From contig WOGZ01000003.1 in the NCBI GenBank assembly GCA_009733775.1, forward strand, positions 62,001 through 126,000: DNA of 64,000 nt, written 5' to 3'. The position numbers and the translations under genes are program-made. Shown in pieces: positions 1-10,371 of the stretch. The stretch is from Alectoria sarmentosa (taxonomy: Eukaryota; Ascomycota; Lecanoromycetes; Lecanorales; Parmeliaceae). Positions within the stretch are counted from its first letter, which is position 1, and every line of letters begins with the position of its first letter. The notes under the pieces are model-generated. The model made no database searches. It saw only the letters and a program-made list of their open reading frames with translations, and was not told the DNA's origin.

Positions 1-80
1 CATTCACCACTCTAACTTTCCCAACTTCATGACCTGGATTTTCAATCCACCATCAATCATCACTGCCATCGTTTACCAAG

Positions 81-1988
81 ATGTCAGAGACATGTATTGT
101 CTGTCTTGGCGACCTTGAAAGCGCCAATGCGCTACCCCACCCAGCGGTTCGACTTGTCAAGTCAGAAGACGACGAGCATGGTGGCCTAGTGCCCAGCACC
201 CACAAGTCGCCAACACGTTCTGATGATCAAGAATCTGACATGATAGCCCATTTGTTACCTTGCGGACATAACTTACATGACGAATGCTTGAAACCTTGGG
301 TGGAACGAGCCAACAGTTGCCCCATTTGCCGTCAGAATTTCAACAAAGTTGAGCTTAGCACGAAGATTGGGGGTGAGTGTTTGATCTCGGTCAGATGACT
401 TGCCCTAGATCTTGCTGACAAGTTACCCCTAGGGCCCATCGTTTCCACCTACTCTGTCAGCGACCGAACTCAGATTGCGGAAGTCGATCCGTCTATGCTT
501 ATAGAAGACTACGACGAGGAAGTAGAAGACCAGCCTTGTCTCATCTGTGGTGAGGATGATAACGAGGAGCAACTTCTCGCGTGTGATGGTTGCGACGCCT
601 ATTACCATACATATTGCGTCGACTTAGAAGAAGTTCCGATTGGTCATTGGTATTGCGAGAGCTGCGAGACACAACGAGCTATTGAGAGTGTCTGTCCAAC
701 GGGCTCGAATCGCCCAGCACCACGGTCCCATCACCCAGCAGATAGACGTACACGTGGCCAACAACGCCAGGTAAGGAGTCGCAATCAAGCCAACTCGTCA
801 AATTGGGCCCGTGTGTGGCAGTCGGTCTGGGACAATCTCAATCTAGACCTTGACTTCCCTTTCGACGAAGGGTCTGATGCCGCCCGTATTGATAGAGCAC
901 AAAGGGCTGCTTCTCAACGTCGTGACTTTCGGCAATGGGAACGAAGGTTTCAAGTTGCTGAAAGACAGGGTGGAGGGAATAGATTCCGGGACACAGCATC
1001 AACGCTTCTGGATCTTCACGCAACACGCGAACATGCTGCTGTCCCAGAGCCCGAGTCCCGCGAAGAGATCCGCGCTTGGAACGCCTTCGAGAAAGCAAAG
1101 GAGATCGAACTTGACCCAAACCCGAAGAGAAAGAGGAAGTCCGCCACCACTTCACCTTCGGATGCTGAACCTCATGCTCAACCTCCACGGCCTTTGAAGA
1201 GGCCAAGGACCAGGCGGACCATCGATAATGCTGAAGGCTTAGTCAACATCACACCAGAAGCATTTGTTACCACTTCTTCACGTACCTCGGGTCTGCATAA
1301 CGTTGCAGCCCAAGGCAATGGCCCGAGCTTCCTACAATCCATGCTCCGAGAAATAGAAACTTCTGCTACTCCGGAGGGGGTCCAGGCCCATCAAAACATA
1401 CTCTCCGTCACGGGTCACTCTTCGCCTCAGCCTTCTTCGCCAGGAGCCTCACCAACGACCTCAAATCACCCTAGTCCTCGTGCAAGATCCACTACGCCAC
1501 CACCCTCCGTGGCCACTCGTCCAGGCTCTCCATTCTCACTGACGTCAAAGGTCGAGCCGATATACCCTCCAGCAGAGTTCTCTCCCATGAGGTCTCCGAC
1601 AGACACTGCCCTCGCTCACCGCCCGCATAACGAAATGCGGCAATCTATCAAATCTAGGCGTCGGTCACGACCACTTATCCAAAGTTCCAGCCCAACAAGA
1701 TCCGAAGACACCTCACCCACCCGTGCCACGATGCCTTTGTCCACCAAAACTGATCTCCAGAGGATGGTTTCTATCGCTCTTGCTCCTCATTATCAGAGCA
1801 ATACCGTGTCAAAAGATCAATACACTGACATCAATCGAAACGTCTCTCGTTTGCTTTACGAGAAGGTTGGGGATGCGGGAAGTGTGAATCGTGAGGCTAG
1901 GACGACTTGGGAACGACTGGCTAGCGACGAGGTGGCCAAAGCAGTTCAGTCATTGAAGGCTTCTTCACGAGTCACTGGTACACATTAG
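81..1988 (+). CDS. RING and PHD zinc-finger protein
   Basis: Model join(81..372, 433..1988), 615 residues. The intron has donor GTGAGT, a CTGAC branch-like site and acceptor CCTAG. It joins the two frames without loss, with a glycine codon split across the junction. Residues 5-83 form an RING-H2-type finger (C5, C8, then C61, H63, H66, C69, C80, C83) with a long loop. Residues 133-175 form a C4HC3 PHD finger (C133, C136, C148, C151, H156, C159, C172, C175). The rest is low-complexity, rich in Ser, Pro and Arg, with a basic stretch around residue 300 that could be a nuclear signal. RING plus PHD in one chain is typical of nuclear E3 ligases that read histone tails and may contact the polymerase II CTD (PHRF1-like); the ligase role is inferred. 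The ATG follows a CAAG context. The domain call is sure, the substrate unknown. Confidence 0.9.
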
Positions 1989-2529
1989 GCAGGACGGAGC
2001 CATGGTCAGCAGCACGGCGCATCGAGTGTTTATCTAGCGTCCTGAGCGTGGTGAGACGGAATGATAAATGAGATACCCATGCTCGATGTCCATAGTGTTT
2101 GGCGTTGATTGTACTAGTTTGGAATCGCACCTCTGGTCGGTGTGGCGAATGAGCAGAGATATCTTGAATGAATGGGGCTCATCTCGCTTATCTCATGGAT
2201 GTTTTGTTTTTGGTGGCTCGATCAAAAGGGCTCTGAAATTCATCTATCAACGGGTAGGACGGCTGCTGTTCCCAAATATTGTGCCATCAGCCTCGTATGT
2301 ACACGATTCGAAGCACGTAACCAAAAGGCAGACTTTTCCAAAAGCAGATCCATTGCATGCTGATGGCGAAATGTTTCAGCGCTTTCCGCCCTGCTTTTCA
2401 AATGAATTGTCATGTAGTCTGTGTCGTGACAAGCACGGACTCGCTCACTCCAGCCTACAGAACAATCAGCCCTCGAGTTCCAAGCTCCGGTGGTGGCAGA
2501 ATCGGCGAGACACGGAACCATACCCTTCT
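1989..2529. other. Intergenic region between convergent genes
   Basis: About 540 bp lie between the stop of the RING/PHD gene and the stop of the Pin1 gene. It must hold both 3' ends. Reading frames here are open on the plus strand but have no recognisable motif and run antisense into Pin1, so I do not call a gene. Confidence 0.6.
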
Positions 2530-3216
2530 CTAGATGACATACCTTTCAATCAAATGCACCCCGCTGGCCGTATCTACAACTTGGCTAACCTCTCCGGGCT
2601 TGAGAGCAAAGGCTGCCTGCTCAAACTCCTTCTGCATGTCTCCACGTCCGAAGAATCCCCTAAATCCTCAAATCAACGAGGGCCCGCAACGACTGTTACA
2701 CAACAATCCCAGAATGGAAAGAACGTACAGATCTCCCTTTTTCCTCGCACTACTACAATCACTCTCACTCGTTGCCAGATCCCCCAAACTGACCTCCCCA
2801 CCTTTAATCCTCTTCTCATAGCCCCTCAAAGTCTCCAACGCCTCGTCCTTCGTCCTCCGAATCTCGGGCTCCTTCCAACTACTCGGTCTCCTGCTGTCCC
2901 TATGCTTGACCAGCAAATGTGCCGCTCTAATCTTCCCATCTTTGGCCGCGCCAGAAGCGGAAGGGTTGGCGGGGGTGCTGTGGTGTAGGGCCATGTATGT
3001 TTTGATCTTTTCAGGGTCTGTGCCGGGGGGTGGTTCCCAGCGGGATTCTTTAGTCGAGGCATTGAAGTAGTAGGGGAGGTTCTTGGAGTTGGAGTGCCGG
3101 ACTTCCCATTGGCTGGGGAGGCCAGTGTCGGAGGGGGACTGTGAGGGGAGTGGGTTCAGAAGGTGGCGGATTGGAAGTCTGGGGACGAAAGAGCTGGTTG
3201 GGGTTTGACTCACCAT
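2530..3216 (-). CDS. ess1: Pin1/Ess1 peptidyl-prolyl cis-trans isomerase (WW + parvulin)
   Basis: Model complement(join(2530..2659, 2729..3138, 3214..3216)), 180 residues, the usual size for fungal Pin1. An N-terminal WW domain (W12, W35) is followed by a linker and a parvulin domain. The parvulin domain carries the phosphate-binding basic loop (KHRDSRRPSSW), the catalytic-cysteine segment (DCSSARKKGDLG) and the C-terminal SGVHLIER strand. The 3' intron (GTACGT..TTTAG) restores the GD-L-G motif exactly. The first intron starts directly after the ATG (ATG then GTGAGT) and ends CACAG; it is 75 nt, so retaining it stays in frame and would add 25 residues. Removing it gives the family-typical start. 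The enzyme isomerises phospho-Ser/Thr-Pro bonds, including those of the polymerase II CTD. It is divergent from RPB9. Confidence 0.94.
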
Positions 3217-3654
3217 ATTGACTAGTGTGAGTCAGTGGCGAGACTTGAGAAGAAGGGAGAGGGAGAGGGAGAGGGAGGGGGAGAGAGAGAGAAGTTGATA
3301 GAAGAGAAAAGAAAAGAAAAGATTCGTATAAAGTTTGAGGTTTAGAGACTCATAACAGCACACGGGTGCATGCGAGAATCACGGAATACGAGTGACCCTA
3401 AGTATATCAACACGAGAACAAGCCGCCGACTCGCCGAGTCTCATGCCAAGACCTTAGCTGCAGTAGCGTGACTGTTGATGAGTAGTACTACCTAGTCGTA
3501 CCTAATATTGCCTCTTTACATTTCACGACGACAACAACAACAACAATAATTATAACAACCTCTAAGCAACCTTTGAAACTTTTCTCACCAAGAGCAACAA
3601 CTACGTCCTTACCATAATCTACACCATCTTTGTCTCACACCGCCACCACTGACC
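3217..3654. promoter_or_regulatory. Divergent promoter region of Pin1 and RPB9
   Basis: This 438-bp gap separates the two start codons. Near the Pin1 side is a pure GA-rich tract (3252-3294 and onward to about 3325), which reads as CT-rich on the Pin1 coding strand, a common feature of fungal housekeeping promoters. An ACAACAACAACAA stretch precedes the RPB9 start. I saw no clear TATA box. Promoter function is inferred from layout. Confidence 0.5.
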
Positions 3655-4476
3655 ATGGCATCACCCGCGCCCTCCAACCTCTCCGCCGACGCCCAACCAA
3701 CAAAAGTCCAGGAACAAATCACATTTCGCTTCTGCCGCGAATGCAGCAACATGCTGTACCCGAAAGAAGACCGCATGACGAACAAACTCATGTTTGCCTG
3801 CCGGACATGCCAATTCAGTGAAGAAGCCATCTCCAGTTGCGTGTTCAGGAACAACATGTATAATACCGTGGGGGAGACGGCCGGGGTGACGCAGGACGTG
3901 GGGAGTGACCCAACGGTTGGTGATCCCGATGATTTGAATTGTTGTACGCTTTGCGGGATGTTGTTAGGGGAGGAAGGGTGGGAGGAGAGGATAGGAAGGG
4001 GAGGCATGAATGAGGAGGACAAGGACAAGGAGAAGAGGATGATGGCGATGGCGTTGGATCTCAGAGAGATGAGCAGGATGGAAGATGAGGATGAGGAGAT
4101 GGATGGAGAGCCTGATACAACAGACGACGAGCAAGAGATGAACATTCGCTTTGAGGGGGAGAAGAGAGATGTGAAGGAGCGATGTGGAGAGCGGAGTTGA
4201 CATCCCACAACCCCAGAGCGCAAGACTTCTTGACCCTCTTGGCTGACATTGCTCTTCTAACATCTAGCTACCGCGATCGAACAAGGAGTGCCCCAACTGC
4301 CACGAGCCGGAAGCGGTGTTCTTTCAGTCGCAACAGCGGTCGGCGGAGACGGGCATGGTATGTTGTCTTCTCCTTGAGCATTCCTGTCTGCTTCTTGCAG
4401 TGATGGCGTGCTGAGGGCTTTGCGAATGCAGAAACTTTTCTATGTGTGTTGCAGTTGCGGGACGATTTTTCAATAG
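3655..4476 (+). CDS. rpb9: DNA-directed RNA polymerase II subunit RPB9
   Basis: Model join(3655..3915, 4268..4357, 4432..4476), 131 residues. N-terminal zinc ribbon C27/C30/C49/C52, then the GSDPT/LPRSN junction, then a second ribbon (C95/C98 and C123/C126), the TFIIS-like half of Rpb9. The subunit sits on the polymerase II jaw and supports start-site choice, elongation and transcript cleavage. The first intron is odd: 352 nt, donor GTTGGT, acceptor CATCTAG. It is nevertheless required, because it alone joins the conserved DPT to LPRSNKECP. If retained, the frame stays open to 4200 and gives an acidic tail instead of the second ribbon. The second intron (GTATGT..TGCAG) joins GM to KLFYVC. Divergent from Pin1. 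Confidence 0.93.
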
Positions 4477-4807
4477 GACGATGTTACGATAGGTACTGCT
4501 TTCTCGGTAGTCGGTGGGAGAATATGCATGGACATCAGGGGTTTGGCGTTGTGCGATATGATACCACTTGCTTGAATGCCCTGGAGCAGATGGATTTCTA
4601 TGCCTGTGGATGGAGAGGGCACGCGCGGTGACAGAAAACCAAGAATCTTCCCAACACGTAACTCGTTATTCCTTCTAAATGCTTTGAGTCGAGTGTACAC
4701 CGTATGTCATGCGGTGACGGTTCAGACGCCTCCGCTATGCCAACATGGATGTCTATCTAATACGACTCGCTAAATGCAGCACGTGAATCATCATCACACC
4801 ACCGTCA

Positions 4808-5816
4808 TCACCCCTCATGCATTCCCATCATCCTACTTCTAACCCCATTATTGACCACCCCGCCCACCCCAAAAGCTGGTATGATTCTGCCCATCCTAGC
4901 CAAACTGCTCCCTAACCAATCCTTCCCAACTTTAGCCACCCTCGTCCTCCACGGCGTCCCGTTGCCCATGGGTCTGTTGTACAAATCCAACCCCCACAAA
5001 TGCAACGGCGTGCTGAATAGCTGTATACCCGCCGGAGCTAGAAACTGCGCAACGCTGACCTTGCTGACGGACTTTTCCACCTCCTCCGATATCGGAAGCA
5101 AGGGCGCAATGAGCGGTGGCAGGTTGAACGACGCGAAAATGGTCAGAGAATCCCGCATCGCAAAGAGCGCATAGCTAGCTGTCGGAATCGTCCTCGTCAC
5201 CGTACCTGCAATTCCAGGCGGAGGGCCAAACATGCGAGCAAAGTGGCTGTCTTTGTAGAGGCAGAGGGACATGTTGACGCTTGTCGTAGCGAGGAATTTT
5301 GCGGGGCCGGTCGTGGTGGTTGTAGCAGAGGTGTTTGAGACTGTACTGCTGATGGTATCGATACTGTTGGCTGTAGCGTAGGTGCCAAAGTAGAGAGTTG
5401 AGATGAGGAGGGCTGGCTTGGAAGTCAGGAAGAAATGAGGCCGGGCGAGGAGGGAGCGGATGGAGGTGCGGAGGGAGGTGCGGAGGGTGGAGCGGTTGGA
5501 GGCGTTTTCGATTATGGCGCTGGGTAGGTGGGTCATTGAGAGGCTTGGAGGTATTGGGATTGGGGTTTGAGGGAGGAGACGGGGGATTCTACCGATCTAT
5601 TATGGTAATACAAGGTGAGACGAGGCCCGAAGCGCAAGTTGCGGCCGTCAAGTCGGAAGTGACTCGCCACGGCAAGTCGATCGTGTTCCAGTCGTGAGAC
5701 TTGAGAGGCATAACTGCTGTTGGAGCTGGTGGTCGTCGAGGTAGGACAACATTTGATGCCGCAGGCTTGTCTTGAATGGATCCCGCGAGACCATTGCGAT
5801 CCATTTCACGCGTCAT
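4808..5816 (-). CDS. Conserved fungal mitochondrial-type protein of unknown function
   Basis: Model complement(join(4808..5519, 5593..5816)), about 311 residues; the 73-nt intron (GTAGAA..CCCAG) joins IDR to AIIENAS in frame. I recognise the overall pattern as a conserved ascomycete family rather than a named enzyme. There is a short polar N-terminus, an SPCITIIDRAIIENAS-type segment, a hydrophobic stretch with FLTSKPALLISTLYFG, a central KFLATTSVNMSLCLYKD segment, then a FAMRDSLTIFASFNLPP segment, and a C-terminal IIPAFGVGGVVNNGVR. Several hydrophobic stretches suggest an inner-membrane or carrier-like protein. Yeast YIL077C/Rci37 may belong here, but I cannot confirm it. The start is the first ATG after the exon opens; an ATG nine bases further in is also possible. 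Confidence 0.75.
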
Positions 5817-6132
5817 ATTCTGCAATATCCTGCTGACACAGATGTAGGCTCCATGGCCGACATTTTCAGGTTTAATGCTGAGTGTGACTTGAGAGTTGAG
5901 ATTCAGTCATGCAAAACTTTGAAAGAAATAAAGAATGAAAAAAGATGAAAAATTTCAAACGTTATTAGAACATGGGGAACATTCAGCTAGCCGTATTGGG
6001 TAAAAGGGCACGCGAGCATTGCTTTCAGCAGGGAACGTGGCTCTGTACATGGTTTGATAGGTCACTTTGTACCTGAATTGTCATTTTGATGATATAGATC
6101 AAGAATCCCAATCCTTCAAATGCTTTTTCACG
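5817..6132. other. Intergenic region
   Basis: This holds the 5' flank of the mitochondrial-type gene and the 3' flank of the cystathionine beta-lyase gene. An A-rich patch (about 5930-5955) is the only notable feature. Nothing codes here that I can support. Confidence 0.5.
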
Positions 6133-7658
6133 CTAAAAAATGTTGTTAGATTGGGTATCAAGCCTCGCAGCAGGCCCCTTTTCAGCTGCGTGAAAGCCCT
6201 CTGGGGTGAGATTGACGGCGCCTGCTAAAACGAGCTTCATGGCATTAGTGACTTCCTGTCGAGTCGTAGGGGCTAGTACGTACAGCTCTGCTCAAGTCGT
6301 CTATTAGGTCATCAGCATCCTCAATCCCAACACATAGCCTGATGATGTCCTCCGGCAAAGCCCTCTCTTTTCTTGTCTTTGCATCAATACTTGCATGACT
6401 CATACGGCAGGGCATGCTAATCAAGCTGTTGACACATCCAAAGCTGACACTTATTGCCCACAGCTTTGCCGCTTCCACAATCCGCTCGCTGACTTGGATA
6501 CTACCCGTCTCGAAGGATAACACTGCGCCTGCGCCTCGTGCCATGGAGTTGTGAAGCTCGTATTGAGCATGTGACTTGAGCCCCGGATATCGCACTTTGA
6601 AGCCGTGAGATTCCAGAAATTCTGCTATCCGTTGCGCGTTGGACTGCTGCTGTTCCATTCGGACCTTCAGTGTCTTGATTCCTCGCATGAGGAGCCACGA
6701 ATCGAATGGCGCCAGACCGCACCCGGACGCATTAATTGTAAAATAGAGTTTGTCGCCAATAGCGCTATTATTAACTGCCAATACACCTGCCATCAAATCA
6801 TGATGACCAGAGAGATACTTTGTGCCGCTTTCGTAGACAATATCGGCCCCTAATTCCAGTGGGTTCTGTAATAGAGGCGAAAGCATGGTATTGTCAACCG
6901 CCACCAGAGCTTCAGAATTGGCTTCGTGGGCAAGTTTCGCTATTGTGGGAATATCGACGATCTTAATCAAAGGATTTGTAGGAGTTTCCAGGAGTACCAT
7001 AGCAGTCTTGGGCCCGACGATACGCTTTACCGACTCCGGCTTTGTAGTATCGAGGTGGTGGACGACTATCCCGCTGTTGGTTGCGAGGTATTTCAGCAAT
7101 CGGTTGGTTCCTCCGTACAAGTCGTCGCCGGTCACTACTTCATCCCCAGGCCGTAGCAATCTCGTAATGACATCCAGAGCACCCATTCCAGACGAGACGA
7201 CGAGCGCGCGTTCGGCGCGCATGATCTTGGCTAGATGCCGTTCGAGGTGGGTTCGTGTAGGGTTGCCAGAACGTGTGTAGTCATACTCGGCGCCTTCACC
7301 ACCAGCAGATGTTTGCTTGAATGTTGCAGACTGAGTCACAATCGTCGTCAGCATGTGAGCTAAGTCAATGAGAGGAAAGGTCCAGAGGGCTTTCCTTGCA
7401 ACCCGTCGCAGTTCAAGACTTCCCTACCTGGTATATGGGCGTACTACTGGCATTGTATTGGTCTGTTCCCTCCGTGTAGACCAATTCCGTCGCTAAAGCA
7501 TATCTTTTGCCATTTCGTGGGCTCGAAGGCGCTGGCGATGGCGGTAGATCATGTCCGTCCAAGTCTACTCTCGTGAAAGTTTTGCTCAGAGATTTGGTTG
7601 GTTGCGAAGATTCTTCCACTGGGTCTCCGCCTGGCCGATCTGGCGCGAAGCCCGACAT
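6133..7658 (-). CDS. Cystathionine beta-lyase (PLP-dependent)
   Basis: Model complement(join(6133..6224, 6280..7330, 7428..7658)), about 457 residues; an alternative acceptor three bases on gives 456. The first intron joins STPIYQ to SATFKQ, the hallmark start of the Cys/Met-metabolism PLP fold. Visible family motifs include EYDYTRSGNPT, the GMGA turn, the substrate-loop DDLYGGT, VDNT, and SGTKYLSGHHD with the PLP lysine at about residue 248. It converts cystathionine to homocysteine, pyruvate and ammonia in methionine synthesis (Str3/MetG-type). SGTKYLSGHHD and the acidic ending CVGIED..DLIDDL favour beta-lyase over gamma-synthase or gamma-lyase, though the subfamily call rests on memory of the pattern. 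The short third exon encodes GAVNLTPEGF, also family-like. Confidence 0.9.
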
Positions 7659-8470
7659 TTTGAAGGAGGTTTATGGAACTTTCCTTGACCGCCCCAAGTC
7701 CGCCCAGCCGCAGGCTACTCTTCCAAATCAATACGATTAGATGTCCTGATAGGTAAGATCCGTAGAGCAGTGACAATAGAGTCTGTTCGTCCACTATAAA
7801 GAGTTCAAGAGGCAAAGTGGGTGGACTTTGACAACAATTATGATGCAAAATGATAGTTCATGAACGACGAGACGCACGAGGTAAAATGGTGCAATATATC
7901 TAGAGTAACCCCACAGCCCCTAACCCTAACCCTAAGCGACATCATTGCGTGCGCTCTGCAGTCTGGAACTCTGGATAAGTAACCTTTCTGCCTACGACGG
8001 CATGATTCCTCATAATGCGCAGTATTTCGGTACCTAGCCAGCTACCACGAATTTTCCATAAGCCAGAATTGCATGTCGTGATCATTAATGGCACGGTTAC
8101 AACGTGATCAAAGCAAATGATGCAACAGTCTCCAAAAGCCTGCGAGATCAGACCCTGTACACTCAAAGAAATGCCCAGGATCGATAGGAAGCCAAAAATG
8201 CATGGTCATTTTCCGAGAGTCAAGACCTACGAACGGGAACCGTCATACCGGTCTTGAAAGCTTACGGCTCACGAAGTCCATGCAAATTGCGCAATTCTAA
8301 AGATCAATCTACATGGGCAGGATCATAGTGGCATAAAGGTAGCTCGTGGCCACATACATTTAGCGTAACCCTCAGCACACGGCCACTAGTCGCCCACAAG
8401 AGAAAAAATCTGGCAATGCAGGTGATACATGGAAGGTACGGTCTTGTTCGGACCTCAACAAATACAAGAA
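7659..8470. other. Gene-free region at the edge of the accessory island
   Basis: About 810 bp with no supported gene. It contains the promoter of the beta-lyase gene and three telomere-type repeats at 7918-7935, about 260 bp upstream of the beta-lyase start. Reading frames here are short and motif-free. Confidence 0.5.
7918..7935. repeat. Interstitial telomeric repeat (CCCTAA)x3
   Basis: Three perfect head-to-tail CCCTAA units, the fungal telomere repeat (TTAGGG on the minus strand), in the middle of the sequence. It marks the left edge of the 7.7-15 kb island. It could be a repair scar, an ancient end fusion, or a promoter box; three units also arise by chance now and then. Confidence 0.7.
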
Positions 8471-10030
8471 TTATGTGCCTCCTTCAGTGACTCTTGGCGA
8501 GTCGGCGTTCGAATGGCTGCTCTTCCTTTCCCGGATACTCAAATTTGAGTGATTTGAGGCATTTGACGATTGTCGAGAGCGGGTAGCGTTCGAGGGCATC
8601 AGCTCGCTGGCTGAACTGTTCCGGCTATGTCGTCTTGCACGTAGCGACATGTCGCTAGGGGAGAGCGCGAGATGTTCAGCGTATGCCGGGCCAGAGCTTT
8701 GGCCTGAAGGAGAATTTCCGTGGCTCATCACATCTGGCGAATGATGGTCTGTGGGGATAAGGGACAATCGAGTAACGGGTTCGGAATCATCCACGGGGCT
8801 CTCCACCTCGATTTTTCTCGAAAGACGAGTTCTGCCTAACAAATCACAGAGTTCAAGGGCCTTGATCCTCTCGTGCGTTCTGGTTTCCAGCATTCGTCTT
8901 ATATAGCCCAAAATTTCCTTGAAAGGTGGCGCGCTCGGATGTATCAGAGCTTCCTCCAGGCGTTCGAGCTGAGTAACGACGTCTTTACGGAGGACATAAT
9001 CGTTCCCGACTTTCTGCCAAAAAGCATCATCTTTCATACTGCTAGTTCCAGAATCGGCGTCACGTTTGTCGTCCCTCTGATTTGAGAATGTTTCTACAAA
9101 AGTAGAACCAAAGACCGCCCAAATGAGAAGTTCAAGGAAGACGCAGCCGAGGACCACAAATCATAAGGCCGCGAAGTTTTCCCGTCATAAGTGTACTCTG
9201 GTGACTCGTAAGTAAGAGTTCCTATGGGAGACTCCGTATGGTAGCTGCGAGTATGATAATTGTTCACTTTGCCTGAACCCCAATCCGATATGAGAAACAT
9301 TCCACGACTTGAGGAACTATTCTTGAAGAAGAGGATGTTCTCAGGCTTGAGATCGTGATGCCACGCAGTCCTTCGTTCTCCTGCAGCGGGAGTCATGAGA
9401 GTTAGACTGGACGTTGGGGTCTCTGGACCCGAGAGATCGTGAATCCACTTGACTGCCTCTGCCATACCATGGAATTGATCCAAGAGCCATAAAGCATCCT
9501 CTTTGTTGAACTTGTTTCGCCCCATGTATTCACGCAGGTTGCATTGTGCATACGGGAACAGCATGTAGTACCTCTCTTCTTGTGTCCAGGATGCTAGGCG
9601 TGTGACGATATGGGCGTGCGAGTATCGTCGAAGCTCTTTCAAGATGTCCAGTTCTCGAACGAAATCCTTGGCTGATTTCTGTTTGTCGCGGAACTCCTTG
9701 AGAGCAAAAGAAGCCCCCAAGTCCTGCAATGGCTTTAGATTCAGTCAACTAGCTTCGGAGAGTTTTACTCACCGTTGAAAGTCTATGATGGTTAGGATCC
9801 ATTTTCACACAGTAGACATTACTGTAAGCTCCGTTTCCACAGAAGGCAGCGGTCTTGATCGCGTTATCTTCGCTAGATGAATTTTGCATTTCGTTGCTGA
9901 TGAGAGTAGTGACCTCACGATCAACGTCGTCATTGCCATGAGCCCTTGGACAGAAATGAAATGGCACAATAGTATGAGAATGGAGCGTTTTGTGTTCACC
10001 TTCAACAAAACGAGCCGCTCGATAGCCCGG
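8471..10030 (-). pseudogene. Serine/threonine protein kinase, frameshifted
   Basis: The frame opens at 10030. An intron (GTGAGT at 9772, ending GCAG at 9730) joins LST to DLGASFALKEF. Kinase motifs then follow: a GNGAYSNVY glycine loop, ALKEF (catalytic Lys), HHDLKPENILF (HHD rather than HRD), SDWGSG (DWG in place of DFG), and GTLTYESPEY. At about 9151-9154 the frame breaks. PYDLW is in one frame and LGCVFLEL in another, and one missing base after TGG-TC would restore the family motif DLWSLGCVFLE. No splice pair explains it. The downstream frame runs to a Ser-rich tail ending at 8471. Upstream of 10030 a TGA lies in frame with the apparent N-terminus, and no good first exon is visible. It resembles the fungal kinases often found in accessory regions. 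Either a decaying gene or sequencing errors. Confidence 0.75.
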
Positions 10031-10371
10031 TCACAGATGCTCTAGGATTCCTTTGCGCAGCAAAGTAAGCCGTCACAGTGTTGAAGCTGTAGTAGCACAC
10101 CGATCTGACCCAACCGAGCTCACGTACGACTAGCTATGCCATATTTTGGGGCTCAGTCAATCTGTTACGAAGGCCCGCACGGGGGCGTTTTATCTTCAGG
10201 CCCGACGCTATTACAGTATGTAAAGCCATAGGTTCCCTGATCGAACGCGCTGGACGTACTTGACAGCGTACCCATGCCCACTGTTAATGAATTCGAAGTC
10301 AGCATTTCTTGTTCAAGAAGGGGCTTCCAGTCTTAGGACACGCCTTCAGGTATGAACTCAGAAGACTTGTC

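Noticed and set aside
838..1206. Open frames on both strands inside the RING/PHD gene
   Set aside because: Shadows of the disordered, GC-biased middle of that gene.
2068..2988. 306-codon open frame on the plus strand
   Set aside because: It runs antisense through Pin1, has no family motif and begins in the 3' flank; Pin1 on the other strand is certain.
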